In this document: positions 26,537 through 34,809 of the stretch, piece after piece
Layout: each line of letters starts with the position of its first letter
Numbering within the stretch: position 1 is the stretch's first letter
Assembly (NCBI RefSeq): GCF_002382885.1
Contig: NZ_NWVL01000035.1
Span: forward strand, 1 to 64,000
Direction of reading: 5' to 3'
Origin: Streptomyces sp. WZ.A104
GTDB taxonomy: Bacteria; Actinomycetota; Actinomycetes; Streptomycetales; Streptomycetaceae
DNA: 64,000 bases
Notes under the pieces: generated by a model
Databases searched by the model: none
What the model saw: the letters and a program-made list of their open reading frames with translations, nothing else
What the model was told of the DNA's origin: nothing
Program-made: the position numbers and the translations under genes

Positions 26537-27388
26537 GTGGCAGAACAGACAGCACCCCCAGAGTGCACCGGCGCGACCGGTGCCATAGCCGCCGAACCAC
26601 CCGGCCCCACGACCGACGTCCGGGCGGCCGGGTACGGCACGGCTCACCGGCCCGATGAGGCCGACGTCCAGGCCGACAAGCCCGACGCGGCCGTCGTCCG
26701 GGACGCGCTCGGCGTCGGTATCGCCGTCGGGCTCTCCGGCTTCGCCTTCGGAGTCACCGCCGCCGGGTCCGGGCTCAGCCTGCTCCAGACCTGCGCGCTG
26801 AGCCTCCTCGTCTTCACCGGCGCCTCGCAGTTCGCCCTGGTCGGCGCACTCGCCGCGGGCGGCAACCCCTATACGGCCGCGGCCGGCGCGTTCTTCCTCG
26901 GTGTCCGGAACGCCTTCTACGGCCTGCGGCTCTCGCAACTGCTCGCGTTTCCCCGCGCGGTGCGGCCCTTCGCCGCCCACTGGGTGATCGACGAGACGAC
27001 CGCGGTCACCCTGCCACAGCCCACCCGGCGTGCCGCGCGCATCGGCTTCACGGTCACCGGGCTGACCCTGTACGTCCTGTGGAACCTCACCACGCTGATC
27101 GGAGCACTCGGGGCGGGCGCCCTGGGCGACACGGGCGCCTGGGGGCTGGACGCGGCGAGTCCCGCGGTGTTCCTCGCGCTGCTCGCGCCGATGCTCAGGA
27201 GCGCCGTCGAACGCGTCACGGCGGGGCTGGCCGTCGTCCTGGCGCTCGGCCTGCTGCCGGTCCTGCCCGCAGGCGTTCCGGTGCTCCTGTCCGCACTCGC
27301 CGCTCCCGTCGTTCTCTTCCTCATGGGGCGCGGCAAGTGGCCGACGCCCACGACGAACGGCACCGACGCCACCGGAGAACGCCGATGA
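26537..27388 (+). CDS. AzlC-family branched-chain amino-acid exporter subunit
   Basis: A 283-residue integral membrane protein of the AzlC family, the large subunit of two-component branched-chain amino-acid exporters. About seven hydrophobic segments run from residue 55, including GVGIAVGLSGFAFGVTAAGS, FTGASQFALVGALAAGGNPY and FLGVRNAFYGLRLSQLL, the conserved AzlC core. The first 50 residues are Ala/Pro/Asp-rich and cytoplasmic. The start is uncertain: GTG codons at 26480, 26528 and 26537 are in frame and none has a good ribosome site. It overlaps azlD by 4 nt and follows the AraC-type regulator. Confidence 0.83.
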   Translation: MAEQTAPPECTGATGAIAAEPPGPTTDVRAAGYGTAHRPDEADVQADKPDAAVVRDALGVGIAVGLSGFAFGVTAAGSGLSLLQTCALSLLVFTGASQFALVGALAAGGNPYTAAAGAFFLGVRNAFYGLRLSQLLAFPRAVRPFAAHWVIDETTAVTLPQPTRRAARIGFTVTGLTLYVLWNLTTLIGALGAGALGDTGAWGLDAASPAVFLALLAPMLRSAVERVTAGLAVVLALGLLPVLPAGVPVLLSALAAPVVLFLMGRGKWPTPTTNGTDATGERR

Positions 27389-27690
27389 CCATCTGGATCG
27401 CCATCGGACTGACCACCGTCGGCTGCTACGTCGCCAAACTCCTCGGGCTGCTGGTGCCCGCAGGCGCCCTGGAGCGGCCGCTCGTCCAGCGGATGGCCGC
27501 ACTGCTCCCGGTGGCGCTGCTGGCCGGGCTCACAGCGCAGCAGACCTTCGGGACCGGCCAGGAGCTGGCCCTCGACGCCCGGGCCGCCGGGCTCGCCGCC
27601 GCCGCCCTCGCCCTGGTGCTGCGCGCTCACTTCCTGGTCGTCGTCGCCTCCGCCGTGGTCGTGACGGCCGTCGTACGCGCGCTGGGCTGA
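27385..27690 (+). CDS. AzlD-family exporter small subunit
   Basis: A 101-residue AzlD-type membrane protein with three or four helices (MTIWIAIGLTTVGCYVAKLL; LPVALLAGLTAQQTF; the C-terminal LVVVASAVVVTAVVRAL). It pairs with AzlC to form the amino-acid exporter. ATGA overlap with azlC shows translational coupling. Its stop is 4 nt from the stop of the convergent gene. Confidence 0.85.
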   Translation: MTIWIAIGLTTVGCYVAKLLGLLVPAGALERPLVQRMAALLPVALLAGLTAQQTFGTGQELALDARAAGLAAAALALVLRAHFLVVVASAVVVTAVVRALG

Positions 27691-27694
27691 GGGC

Positions 27695-28609
27695 TCAGCC
27701 GAGCCCGCGGCCGTACGCGCGGAGTGTGTCCAACGCCCTGAGCGTCACCAGGGGGCGTCCTTCCAGCGCGGTTCCCGGCGCCCACTGCCGCCAGTTCACG
27801 GGCCAGCCGCCGTCGTCCTGCTGCTGGGCGGACAGATGGTCGAGCGAGCGTCCCAGTTCCGCGTCCGTGAACCAGCGGCGGGCCAGCGATCCGGGCGTAC
27901 GGGCGTAGTCGTGCGGGAAGTGGTGCTCCCCCGGTGCGTAGCCCGCCGCCACCGGATACTCGGCCCGGCGCCCCGGATCGAGCACCGCGAGCCGCTGTTC
28001 GCGCACCAGCCGACCGAGCCGGTCGGCCGCCACCTCGGCGCGGGCCCGGTCCGGGGCGCCGTCCAGAAAGGCGACCGCCGCCTCGATCTCGTAGGGGTGG
28101 GACTGTTCCAGGGCATCGACCGCGCTCCAGCAGAAATCCGTCGCCCGGAACAGCCAGGCGTGCCACACCTGATTGCGGTGCAGCAGCCCGACGACCGGAC
28201 CGGTCGCCAACAGCTCCGCCGGCGGATCGTCGACGATAGGGATGAACGGTGCCGCGGGATACCCCCGCTGTGAAGGGAGCAGCGCGGGTAACGCCCCCTC
28301 CTTGGTGGACACCTCGGTCAGATAGCGGCAGATTCGTTCCACCCGCGGTCCATTGCAGCGGTCGATCGAGTCAAGAACGCTCAGGGCGTGGGCGGTGTGC
28401 AGGGGCTGGCTGACCGGACCACGCAGGTCGGGCTCCAGCGCGTGACCGTAACCGCCGTCCTCGTTCAGATAGGCGGTCAAGGCCGTTTCGACGGCGTCGG
28501 GATCTCCGCCCAGAAAACCATGGGCGAACCTCCGCTGTTCGAGGACGCGCGCCGTCAGCCAGATGAACTGCTCGGCGCGGGAGAGGGGGTCTGATCCGGT
28601 TCCAGCCAT
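27695..28609 (-). CDS. Hypothetical protein with prenyltransferase-like alpha-toroid repeats
   Basis: A 304-residue soluble protein. Repeated GG(Y/W) segments (NEDGGYGHALEPDL near 65, QQDDGGWPVNWRQW near 275) and alternating helices resemble the squalene-cyclase/prenyltransferase alpha-barrel, but no catalytic Asp motif or zinc site is visible. A catalytic role is therefore not claimed. The start at 28609 (MAGTGSDPL) is the first ATG close to the conserved part; an upstream in-frame ATG exists at 28645. It faces azlD tail to tail. Confidence 0.6.
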   Translation of the reverse strand: MAGTGSDPLSRAEQFIWLTARVLEQRRFAHGFLGGDPDAVETALTAYLNEDGGYGHALEPDLRGPVSQPLHTAHALSVLDSIDRCNGPRVERICRYLTEVSTKEGALPALLPSQRGYPAAPFIPIVDDPPAELLATGPVVGLLHRNQVWHAWLFRATDFCWSAVDALEQSHPYEIEAAVAFLDGAPDRARAEVAADRLGRLVREQRLAVLDPGRRAEYPVAAGYAPGEHHFPHDYARTPGSLARRWFTDAELGRSLDHLSAQQQDDGGWPVNWRQWAPGTALEGRPLVTLRALDTLRAYGRGLG

Positions 28610-28689
28610 GGAGCGACCGTAGAACGGAAAGAGGGCCCGGCACATGCCACGCGGACGGGCTGCACTCTCAGGAGCGCGATACTGATGTC

Positions 28690-28884
28690 ATGCGGTTGAC
28701 GATTTTCTGGGAGCGGATGGCGGACCACTTCGGTGCGGCGTACGCGGACTCCTTCGCCCGTGACCATGTGATGGCCGAGCTCGGCGGCCGGACGGTGCAT
28801 CAGGCCCTGAAGGCCGGCTGGGACGCCAAGGACGTCTGGCGCGGAGTCTGCGCCGCCATGGACGTGCCCGCGGACAAACGCTGA
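28690..28884 (+). CDS. DUF3046 family protein
   Basis: A 64-residue protein of the actinobacterial DUF3046 family (RLTIFWERMADHFGAAYADS; LGGRTVHQALKAGWDAKDVW). Members are commonly encoded just before recA in actinomycetes, as here. No biochemical function is known. There is no Shine-Dalgarno sequence at the usual distance, so it may be translated from a very short leader. Confidence 0.85.
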   Translation: MRLTIFWERMADHFGAAYADSFARDHVMAELGGRTVHQALKAGWDAKDVWRGVCAAMDVPADKR

Positions 28885-28982
28885 CCTCCAAGCGCTGACC
28901 TCCGGAATCGGGCGAGGCCGGCGCTGACTCCGGAATCGGGGCAGGGAGATCCGCTGTCGGTGGCGTAGGCGAGACTTGTCCC

Positions 28983-30206
28983 GTGTCAGCGACAGACGAG
29001 ACCGTCCCGGCCCAGCAGCCCGCCCCGCCGTCCGTCCCGCCGGCCGCGCCACCCGCGCCGCCGTCCGGCGCGGCCCGCATGCCCGGCTGGCTGCCGCGCG
29101 CGATGGTCCTGGCCCTCGCGCTGTACGCCTGTTTCCAGCTCGGCAGCTGGGCGTTCGACCAGCTCATCGGGTTGCTGACGAACGTGCTGATCGCCTTCTT
29201 CCTCGCACTCGCCATCGAGCCCGCGGTGGGCCGGATGTCGGCGCGCGGCATACGGCGCGGACTGGCCACGTTCCTGGTCTTCCTCGGCCTGCTGATCTTC
29301 GGTATCGGATTCGTCGTGCTGCTGGGGTCGATGCTCGCGGGCCAGATCCTCGACATGGTCGACGACTTCCCCAAGTACATCGACTCGGTGATCAACTGGG
29401 TCAACCAGACCTTCCGCACGGACCTCTCCCGGGTCGAGGTCCAGGACAGCCTGCTGCACTCCGACTGGCTCCAGAAGTACGTCCAGAACAGCGCCACCGG
29501 TGTCCTGGACGTCTCCACCACGGTCCTAGGCGGGCTGTTCCGGCTGCTGACGATCTTCCTGTTCTCCTTCTACTTCGCGGCCGACGGCCCCCGGCTGCGT
29601 CGCGCCCTGTGCTCCGTACTGCCGCCCGCCCGGCAGACCGAAGTCCTGCGCGCCTGGGAGATCGCGGTCGACAAGACCGGCGGCTACATCTACTCCCGCG
29701 GCCTGATGGCGCTCATCTCCGGCGTCGCGCACTACATCCTGCTGGTGATCCTCGGAGTGCCCTACGCCCCTGCGCTCGCGGTCTGGGTCGGCCTCGTCTC
29801 GCAGTTCATCCCCACCATCGGCACCTATCTGGCGGGCGCCCTGCCGATGCTGATCGCCTTCACCGTCGACCCCTGGTACGCGGTGTGGGTGCTCGGGTTC
29901 GTCGTCGTGTACCAGCAGTTCGAGAACTATGTCCTCCAGCCGAAGCTGACCGCGAAGACCGTCGACATCCACCCCGCGGTCGCCTTCGGCTCGGTCATCG
30001 CCGGGACGGCCCTGCTGGGCGCGATCGGCGCGCTGATCGCCATTCCCGCCGTCGCCACGCTCCAGGCGTTCCTCGGCGCCTATGTGAAGCGGTACGACGT
30101 CACCGACGACCCCAGGATGCACGACGGCCCCCGCCCCCGGAGCGGGGCGCCGGTCCTCACCCGGATACGCCGGACGCTCGGAGGCCTCGGGCGGGCGGGC
30201 GGCTGA
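28983..30206 (+). CDS. AI-2E family transporter (PerM/TqsA-like permease)
   Basis: A 407-residue integral membrane protein with about eight helices between residues 38 and 370. A Pro/Ala-rich cytoplasmic N terminus (about 35 residues) precedes them. Family landmarks include FFLALAIEPAVGRMSARGIR, the LLTIFLFSFYFAADGPRLRR segment, and FIPTIGTYLAGALPMLIAFT with YQQFENYVLQPKL. The family includes AI-2 exporters and Na+ or Li+/H+ antiporters, so the substrate is unknown. The GTG start has no ribosome site; GAGACT 6 nt upstream could be a weak leaderless -10. Confidence 0.85.
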   Translation: MSATDETVPAQQPAPPSVPPAAPPAPPSGAARMPGWLPRAMVLALALYACFQLGSWAFDQLIGLLTNVLIAFFLALAIEPAVGRMSARGIRRGLATFLVFLGLLIFGIGFVVLLGSMLAGQILDMVDDFPKYIDSVINWVNQTFRTDLSRVEVQDSLLHSDWLQKYVQNSATGVLDVSTTVLGGLFRLLTIFLFSFYFAADGPRLRRALCSVLPPARQTEVLRAWEIAVDKTGGYIYSRGLMALISGVAHYILLVILGVPYAPALAVWVGLVSQFIPTIGTYLAGALPMLIAFTVDPWYAVWVLGFVVVYQQFENYVLQPKLTAKTVDIHPAVAFGSVIAGTALLGAIGALIAIPAVATLQAFLGAYVKRYDVTDDPRMHDGPRPRSGAPVLTRIRRTLGGLGRAGG

Positions 30207-30207
30207 G

Positions 30208-30430
30208 ACCGGCCCGCAGCCACCAGCAGTTCCATCGGCTCGGGTGCCGTTGACCAGGAAGCCCGAGGCTCCGCCGTGCAGCGCCCCATCGACGTAGCCG
30301 TCCATGTCGAAGGTGGTCAGGGCGGCCACCCGGGCCGCTGAAGGAGCGGGTCGGAGGTTATGCGGCGGGTGGCCTCCAAGCCGTCGGCCCCGGGAATACG
30401 GATGTCCATCAGGGCGATACGCATCAACGC
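30208..30430 (-). pseudogene. Remnant of a NarL-type response regulator receiver domain
   Basis: On the minus strand this stretch reads in three frames as consecutive parts of a receiver domain. ALMDIRIPGADGLEATRRIT (phospho-Asp region) comes first, then RVAALTTFDMDGYVDGALHG plus GASGFLVN (beta4-alpha4, beta5), then PEPMELLVAAG (alpha5). Two frameshifts and a stop separate the pieces, the first 45 residues are missing or unrecognisable, and no LuxR-type HTH follows. It ends at the stop codon of the AI-2E gene. It is a decayed gene fragment, and the neighbouring sensor kinase is also absent. Confidence 0.75.
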
Positions 30431-30488
30431 ATGCCCGACTCCGACTCCGAACGACACGGATCAGTGGCACTTCGACTTCGACTGCGGA

Positions 30489-31496
30489 TCAGCGGTATCC
30501 CGTCACATCGGCCGGCAGGCCCGGGTCCTGGACCTCGGTCAGATACCGCCAGGCATCGGGGCGGCTGCCGTCCACGTCGGTGAAGTCGTACACCTGGGCG
30601 AGATGGCCGCTGGAGAGCGACTTCCCGTTCCAGCGCGCCCTGTCGGCGTGGCGGGCGAGGGCGACCACCGCGCGGCCGACGTACGCGGGGGATTCGGAGA
30701 TCGCGAAGTGGGGTGAGTGCGCGATCGCGTCGCGCCAGGTGGCCTCGGTCACTCCGTGGGCCTGGAGCATCGCCTCGGACCGGAGCCAGCCCGGGGTGAG
30801 CGCCACGGCGGTCGCCCGGTGCGGTGCGAGTTCATGGGCGAGGGCGAAGGCCATCCGGTTCACCGCGGCCTTGGCCAGGTCGTAGAAGAACGAGACGCGG
30901 TAGCGGGACGCGTTGTACTCCTGCGTGCCGTCGGTCATCTCGACGACCAGACCTCCCGGTGTCTCGATCAGCAGCGGCAGCGCGAAGTGACTGGTGATGG
31001 CGTGGGTGTCGACGGCCAGCCGCAGGGTGTGCAGCCCGGTGTCGAGCGAGGACTCCCAGACCGTTTTGTTCCACTCGATCTCGGCACCCCAGATGTCGTT
31101 GACCAGGATGTGCAGGGCTCCCTGCTCGCTCGCGATACGAGCCACGAGCGCGCTGACCCGGTCGGGGTCCAGGTGGTCGACCTGGACGGGGATGCCACGG
31201 CCGCCCGCCGCGTCGACCAGGGCAGCGGTCTCCTCGATCGTCTCGGGCCGGTCCATCTCGGACCGCTCGGAACCGCTCGTACGGCCGGTGACGTACACGG
31301 TCGCACCGGCGGCACCGAGCTGGACGGCGATTCCCCGGCCGGCCCCGCGGGTGCCTCCCGCGACGAGTGCCACACGGCCGGACAGGTCAGACAGGTCGGA
31401 CGGGACGGACGAGCCGGGTAGGTCGGACGAGCCGGGCAGGTCGGACTCGGCCACAGGCCCAGGGCCGGGTGTTCCGCGTTCCGCGCTCACTCCCAT
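30489..31496 (-). CDS. SDR family oxidoreductase
   Basis: A 335-residue short-chain dehydrogenase. The cofactor motif is AGGTRGAGRGIA (T-G replaced by G-G), followed by the NADP-favouring VTGRTSGSERSE loop, LVNDIWGAE in place of the usual NNAG, and a YDLAK catalytic pair. A Ser/Asp/Leu/Pro repeat (DLPGSSDLPGSSVPSDLSDL) fills residues 18-40 before the fold, probably from local duplication. The start ATG has no ribosome site; TATATT on the minus strand (31505-31510) 8 nt upstream suggests a leaderless message. It is divergent from recA. The substrate is unknown. Confidence 0.82.
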   Translation of the reverse strand: MGVSAERGTPGPGPVAESDLPGSSDLPGSSVPSDLSDLSGRVALVAGGTRGAGRGIAVQLGAAGATVYVTGRTSGSERSEMDRPETIEETAALVDAAGGRGIPVQVDHLDPDRVSALVARIASEQGALHILVNDIWGAEIEWNKTVWESSLDTGLHTLRLAVDTHAITSHFALPLLIETPGGLVVEMTDGTQEYNASRYRVSFFYDLAKAAVNRMAFALAHELAPHRATAVALTPGWLRSEAMLQAHGVTEATWRDAIAHSPHFAISESPAYVGRAVVALARHADRARWNGKSLSSGHLAQVYDFTDVDGSRPDAWRYLTEVQDPGLPADVTGYR

Positions 31497-31580
31497 ACCG
31501 GACGAATATAGGGTGAATCCATCAGCAGCGCAGGCTCGGCCGTGGCTGATGGCGTTGTCCACAGGTCCCGCGTGGTGCGC

Positions 31581-31610
31581 TTGACATGGAAATCGAACAT
31601 CCATTCTGAT
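31581..31610 (+). promoter_or_regulatory. recA promoter with SOS (LexA) box
   Basis: TTGACA at 31581-31586 is a consensus -35 element and TCTGAT at 31605-31610 (18-bp spacing) a plausible -10. Between and overlapping them lies GAACATCCATTC (31595-31606), a one-mismatch version of the Gram-positive LexA operator GAAC-N4-GTTC. Binding there would occlude the promoter, as known for streptomycete recA. The leader is about 130 nt. Confidence 0.8.
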
Positions 31611-31746
31611 GGGATTTCCGGCCGGGTTTCCCGGGCTCGACCGTGGAGTTGTCCACAGGCCGGGAGGACGTCGAGGCCCATTGTCAGTGGCAGGGGTTAG
31701 CGTCTTTGACGTGAAGCGATCGACTCAAGCAAATCGGGTGGAACCC

Positions 31747-32871
31747 ATGGCAGGAACCGACCGCGAGAAGGCGTTGGACGCCGCACTCGCACAGATTGAA
31801 CGACAGTTCGGCAAGGGCGCGGTGATGCGCCTCGGCGAGCGTCCCAACGAGCCCATCGAGGTCATCCCCACGGGATCGACCGCCCTCGACGTCGCCCTTG
31901 GCGTCGGCGGCCTGCCACGCGGCCGCGTGGTGGAGGTGTACGGACCGGAGTCCTCCGGTAAGACGACGCTGACGCTGCACGCCGTGGCGAACGCGCAGAA
32001 GCTCGGTGGCTCGGTGGCGTTCATCGACGCCGAGCACGCGCTTGACCCGGAGTACGCGAAGAAGCTCGGCGTCGACATCGACAGCCTCATCCTGTCCCAG
32101 CCGGACAACGGTGAGCAGGCGCTGGAGATCGTCGACATGCTGGTGCGCTCCGGTGCCCTGGACCTGATCGTCATCGACTCCGTAGCGGCCCTGGTGCCCC
32201 GTGCGGAGATCGAGGGCGAGATGGGCGACTCGCACGTGGGTCTCCAGGCCCGGCTGATGAGCCAGGCCCTCCGTAAGATCACCAGCGCGCTCAACCAGTC
32301 GAAGACCACCGCGATCTTCATCAACCAGCTCCGCGAGAAGATCGGCGTGATGTTCGGCTCCCCGGAGACCACCACCGGTGGCCGGGCGCTGAAGTTCTAC
32401 GCCTCGGTGCGCCTCGACATCCGCCGGATCGAGACGCTCAAGGACGGCACCGACGCCGTCGGTAACCGCACCCGCGTCAAGGTCGTCAAGAACAAGGTCG
32501 CTCCGCCGTTCAAGCAGGCCGAGTTCGACATCCTCTACGGCCAGGGCATCAGCCGCGAGGGCGGTCTGATCGACATGGGCGTGGAGCACGGCTTCGTCCG
32601 CAAGGCCGGGGCCTGGTACACGTACGAGGGCGACCAGCTGGGCCAGGGCAAGGAGAACGCCCGTAACTTCCTCAAGGACAACCCCGACCTCGCCAACGAG
32701 ATCGAGAAGAAGATCCTGGAGAAGCTGGGTGTCGGCGTCCGCCCGGACGCCGCGTCGGGCGAGTCCGCCGCGGACACCGCTGCGGCCCCGGCGGCCGAAG
32801 GGGCGGCGAAGCCGGCTACCGCTGCGGCGGCCAAGGCCAAGCCCGCCAAGACCGCGGCGGCCAAGAGCTAG
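31747..32871 (+). CDS. recA: Recombinase A
   Basis: A 374-residue RecA, the strand-exchange protein and SOS co-protease. Walker A is GPESSGKTT (residues 66-74), Walker B LIVIDSVAALVP. Loop L1 (EIEGEMGDSHVGLQARLMSQ) and loop L2 (FGSPETTTGGRALKFYASVR) are intact. The C-terminal tail is Ala/Lys-rich instead of acidic, as in other Streptomyces. The ATG at 31747 is preceded by GGGTGG; the in-frame ATG at 31609 overlaps the promoter and is rejected. recX starts 3 nt after its stop. Confidence 0.98.
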   Translation: MAGTDREKALDAALAQIERQFGKGAVMRLGERPNEPIEVIPTGSTALDVALGVGGLPRGRVVEVYGPESSGKTTLTLHAVANAQKLGGSVAFIDAEHALDPEYAKKLGVDIDSLILSQPDNGEQALEIVDMLVRSGALDLIVIDSVAALVPRAEIEGEMGDSHVGLQARLMSQALRKITSALNQSKTTAIFINQLREKIGVMFGSPETTTGGRALKFYASVRLDIRRIETLKDGTDAVGNRTRVKVVKNKVAPPFKQAEFDILYGQGISREGGLIDMGVEHGFVRKAGAWYTYEGDQLGQGKENARNFLKDNPDLANEIEKKILEKLGVGVRPDAASGESAADTAAAPAAEGAAKPATAAAAKAKPAKTAAAKS

Positions 32872-32874
32872 GCC

Positions 32875-33615
32875 GTGACACGTCGTACGGAGTGGCCGGA
32901 CAGCCCCGCCGAGCCCGGTGCCGGGTCCGGATTCGGCGACGGGGCCACCGATGCGTTCGCCTCCGGGCCGGGGTCCGGTGCCGAGGGGCGCTCCGGGCGC
33001 CGCTCGCGCGGTGGTGCGGACGCGGACGGCGGGTTCAGCGAAGGGGCGGGCCGCCGTGCCCGCTTCGGCAGAAGCAGCGGCTCCCCTTCCTCGTCGAGGG
33101 CCGAGAAGGGGGAGCCGCGTGACCCGGTCGAGCAGGCGCGCAATATCTGCCTGCGGCTGCTGACCGGCACGCCCAGAACGCGCAAGCAGCTCGCGGACGC
33201 CCTGCGCAAGCGGGAGATCCCGGACGAGGCCGCTGAGGAAGTCCTCGCGCGCTTCGAGGACGTGGGGCTGATCGACGATGCGGCGTTCGCCGGGGCGTGG
33301 GTGGAGTCCCGGCACCACGGCCGGGGGCTCGCCCGCCGCGCCCTCGTCCGCGAGCTGCGGACTAAGGGCGTGGACTCCGCCGTGATCGACGAGGCGGTCG
33401 GACAGCTCGACGCGGACCAGGAGGAGGAGACGGCACGCGAGCTCGTGGCCCGCAAGCTCCGCTCCACGCGGGGTCTGGACCGCGACAAGCGGCTGCGCCG
33501 ACTGGCGGGGATGCTCGCACGCAAGGGATACGGGGAGGGCATGGCTCTGCGCGTGGTGCGTCAGGCGCTGGAGGAGGAGGGCGAGGACACGGAGGGCTTG
33601 GACGAGCCCTTCTGA
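32875..33615 (+). CDS. recX: Recombination regulator RecX
   Basis: A 246-residue RecX, which binds RecA filaments and inhibits recombinase activity. The conserved three-helix repeats begin at about residue 84 (DPVEQARNICLRLLTGTPRT; RKQLADALRKREIPDEAAEE) and include WVESRHHGRGLARRALVREL. The first 80 residues are a Gly/Ser/Arg/Ala-rich extension with no fold, common in Streptomyces RecX. The GTG start is 3 nt after recA, so the two are co-transcribed and co-induced. Confidence 0.93.
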   Translation: MTRRTEWPDSPAEPGAGSGFGDGATDAFASGPGSGAEGRSGRRSRGGADADGGFSEGAGRRARFGRSSGSPSSSRAEKGEPRDPVEQARNICLRLLTGTPRTRKQLADALRKREIPDEAAEEVLARFEDVGLIDDAAFAGAWVESRHHGRGLARRALVRELRTKGVDSAVIDEAVGQLDADQEEETARELVARKLRSTRGLDRDKRLRRLAGMLARKGYGEGMALRVVRQALEEEGEDTEGLDEPF

Positions 33616-33660
33616 GGCCGACGAGGGGACCCGCCTTACAGGGCGCGAAGGGACGGGGGA

Positions 33661-33940
33661 GAGGAGCCCTACGGGGGAGTGGCGGCAGAGCAGGGGAGTC
33701 GTGCTCAATGGGGATGCCGAGCCCTAAGGGACAGTACGGGGACAGAACGGGGACAGAACGGGGGCCCGAGCCCTACGGGGAATGGGATCAGGGAAACGGG
33801 GAGCCGAGCCTCATGGGGGGATCGGGGAACCGAGCCTCATGAGGAACGAGGGGCTGGGCAACGGGCGAGTCGAGCCTCGTGAGAGGAACCGGGGGGCGGA
33901 GGAACGGGCGAGCCGAGCCATAGGGGGAGCGGGGGAGCAA
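33661..33940 (+). repeat. G-rich degenerate repeat array downstream of recX
   Basis: Seven copies of a motif close to CCGAGCCCTACGGGG (first at about 33663, then about 33717, 33767, 33802, 33830, 33869 and 33911) alternate with variable GGGG-rich spacers of 12-40 nt. Nested 11-bp repeats of GGGGACAGAAC occur at about 33737-33762. It fills the 365-bp gap between recX and the next gene. There is no convincing open frame, and runs of four or more G on the plus strand could form quadruplexes. Confidence 0.75.
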
Positions 33941-33980
33941 GGCGGTGAGGGAGTAAGGCGTGGCACGGGGCTTGTTTGTG

Positions 33981-34634
33981 TCAGTGCCCGGCCAAGGCCG
34001 CGCGGCGGATCGTGGTGTCGAGCAGGGCCAGGGCGTCGGCGGCGGTGCGGCCGGGATGGCGGTTCCAGGGGCCGATCAGGCCGGGCCATCCCTGCGAGCG
34101 CAGCTCGGTGATCAGCCAGGCGCCCGCCCGGTTCACCGTGTCCAGGGAGCCATAGCCGAGGCGGTGCGCGGAGACCATGGCACCGCAGACGCAGCGTGCG
34201 CCCCGGGCGTTCCGCAGCCGGTACGGGGTGTTCTGCCAGCCCCATTCGGCCAGGATCTGCCGGGCGTAGCCCAGGTGGGTCGAGGGGCGCAGGTCTCCCT
34301 GGCCGACCCGCCGCCAGACGTGGAGGCGGTCGGGCAGCATCGCACCAAGTCGCCCCGGCAGCGGACGCTCGTGCGGGGGCGCAGCTGGCAGCGCCCGCAA
34401 GGAGTCGTCGATGAGCCGGTCCACGGGGACGGAGAGCAGGCTCCGCCAGTCGGTGGGGCGCGGGGTCGCGGGCCGCGTCGGCCTCGCCGGGGGGAGCACA
34501 GGCTCCGGGGCGGTGTGCTCCCAGCCCGTGACGAACCGCTGCCACGCCTGGGTGTCGTACAGCCGGGCGGCCTGGTCGTCGAGCTGGTCGGGGGTGAGGA
34601 CAGCGGTCGCCATGAGTGCGTCATCTCCGTACAT
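33981..34634 (-). CDS. Actinobacterial hypothetical protein resembling DUF6197
   Basis: A 217-residue soluble protein of no known function. The C-terminal half (YARQILAEWGWQNTPYRLRN, ARCVCGAMVSAHRLGYGS, then IGPWNRHPGRTAADALALL) resembles the DUF6197 pattern, in which a Cys-x-Cys-G segment is followed by W-N-x-x-P-G-R-T. The N-terminal half is Pro/Ala/Arg-rich. The start ATG at 34634 has AGAGGA 6 nt upstream; an in-frame ATG seven codons later is possible. Sits alone between the G-rich array and the rhodanese gene. Confidence 0.6.
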   Translation of the reverse strand: MYGDDALMATAVLTPDQLDDQAARLYDTQAWQRFVTGWEHTAPEPVLPPARPTRPATPRPTDWRSLLSVPVDRLIDDSLRALPAAPPHERPLPGRLGAMLPDRLHVWRRVGQGDLRPSTHLGYARQILAEWGWQNTPYRLRNARGARCVCGAMVSAHRLGYGSLDTVNRAGAWLITELRSQGWPGLIGPWNRHPGRTAADALALLDTTIRRAALAGH

Positions 34635-34809
34635 TTCGGTCCTCTATGTGAGGCGAATGTCGGTCACGCACGGCGATTGCTCTACTGGAACGTGGCGTTC
34701 GGGTGTGGGGCACCCGGGGCCGCAGGCCTCGGGGTCCAGGGCCGAGGGAGGAACGGACGCCGCCAGGGCGGTGACCGACAGGGCGGTGACCGTGCTTCCC
34801 CGGGCTCCG

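Noticed and set aside
31609..31746. N-terminal extension of RecA from the in-frame ATG at 31609
   Set aside because: It overlaps the promoter and SOS box, and RecA homology begins exactly at the ATG at 31747.
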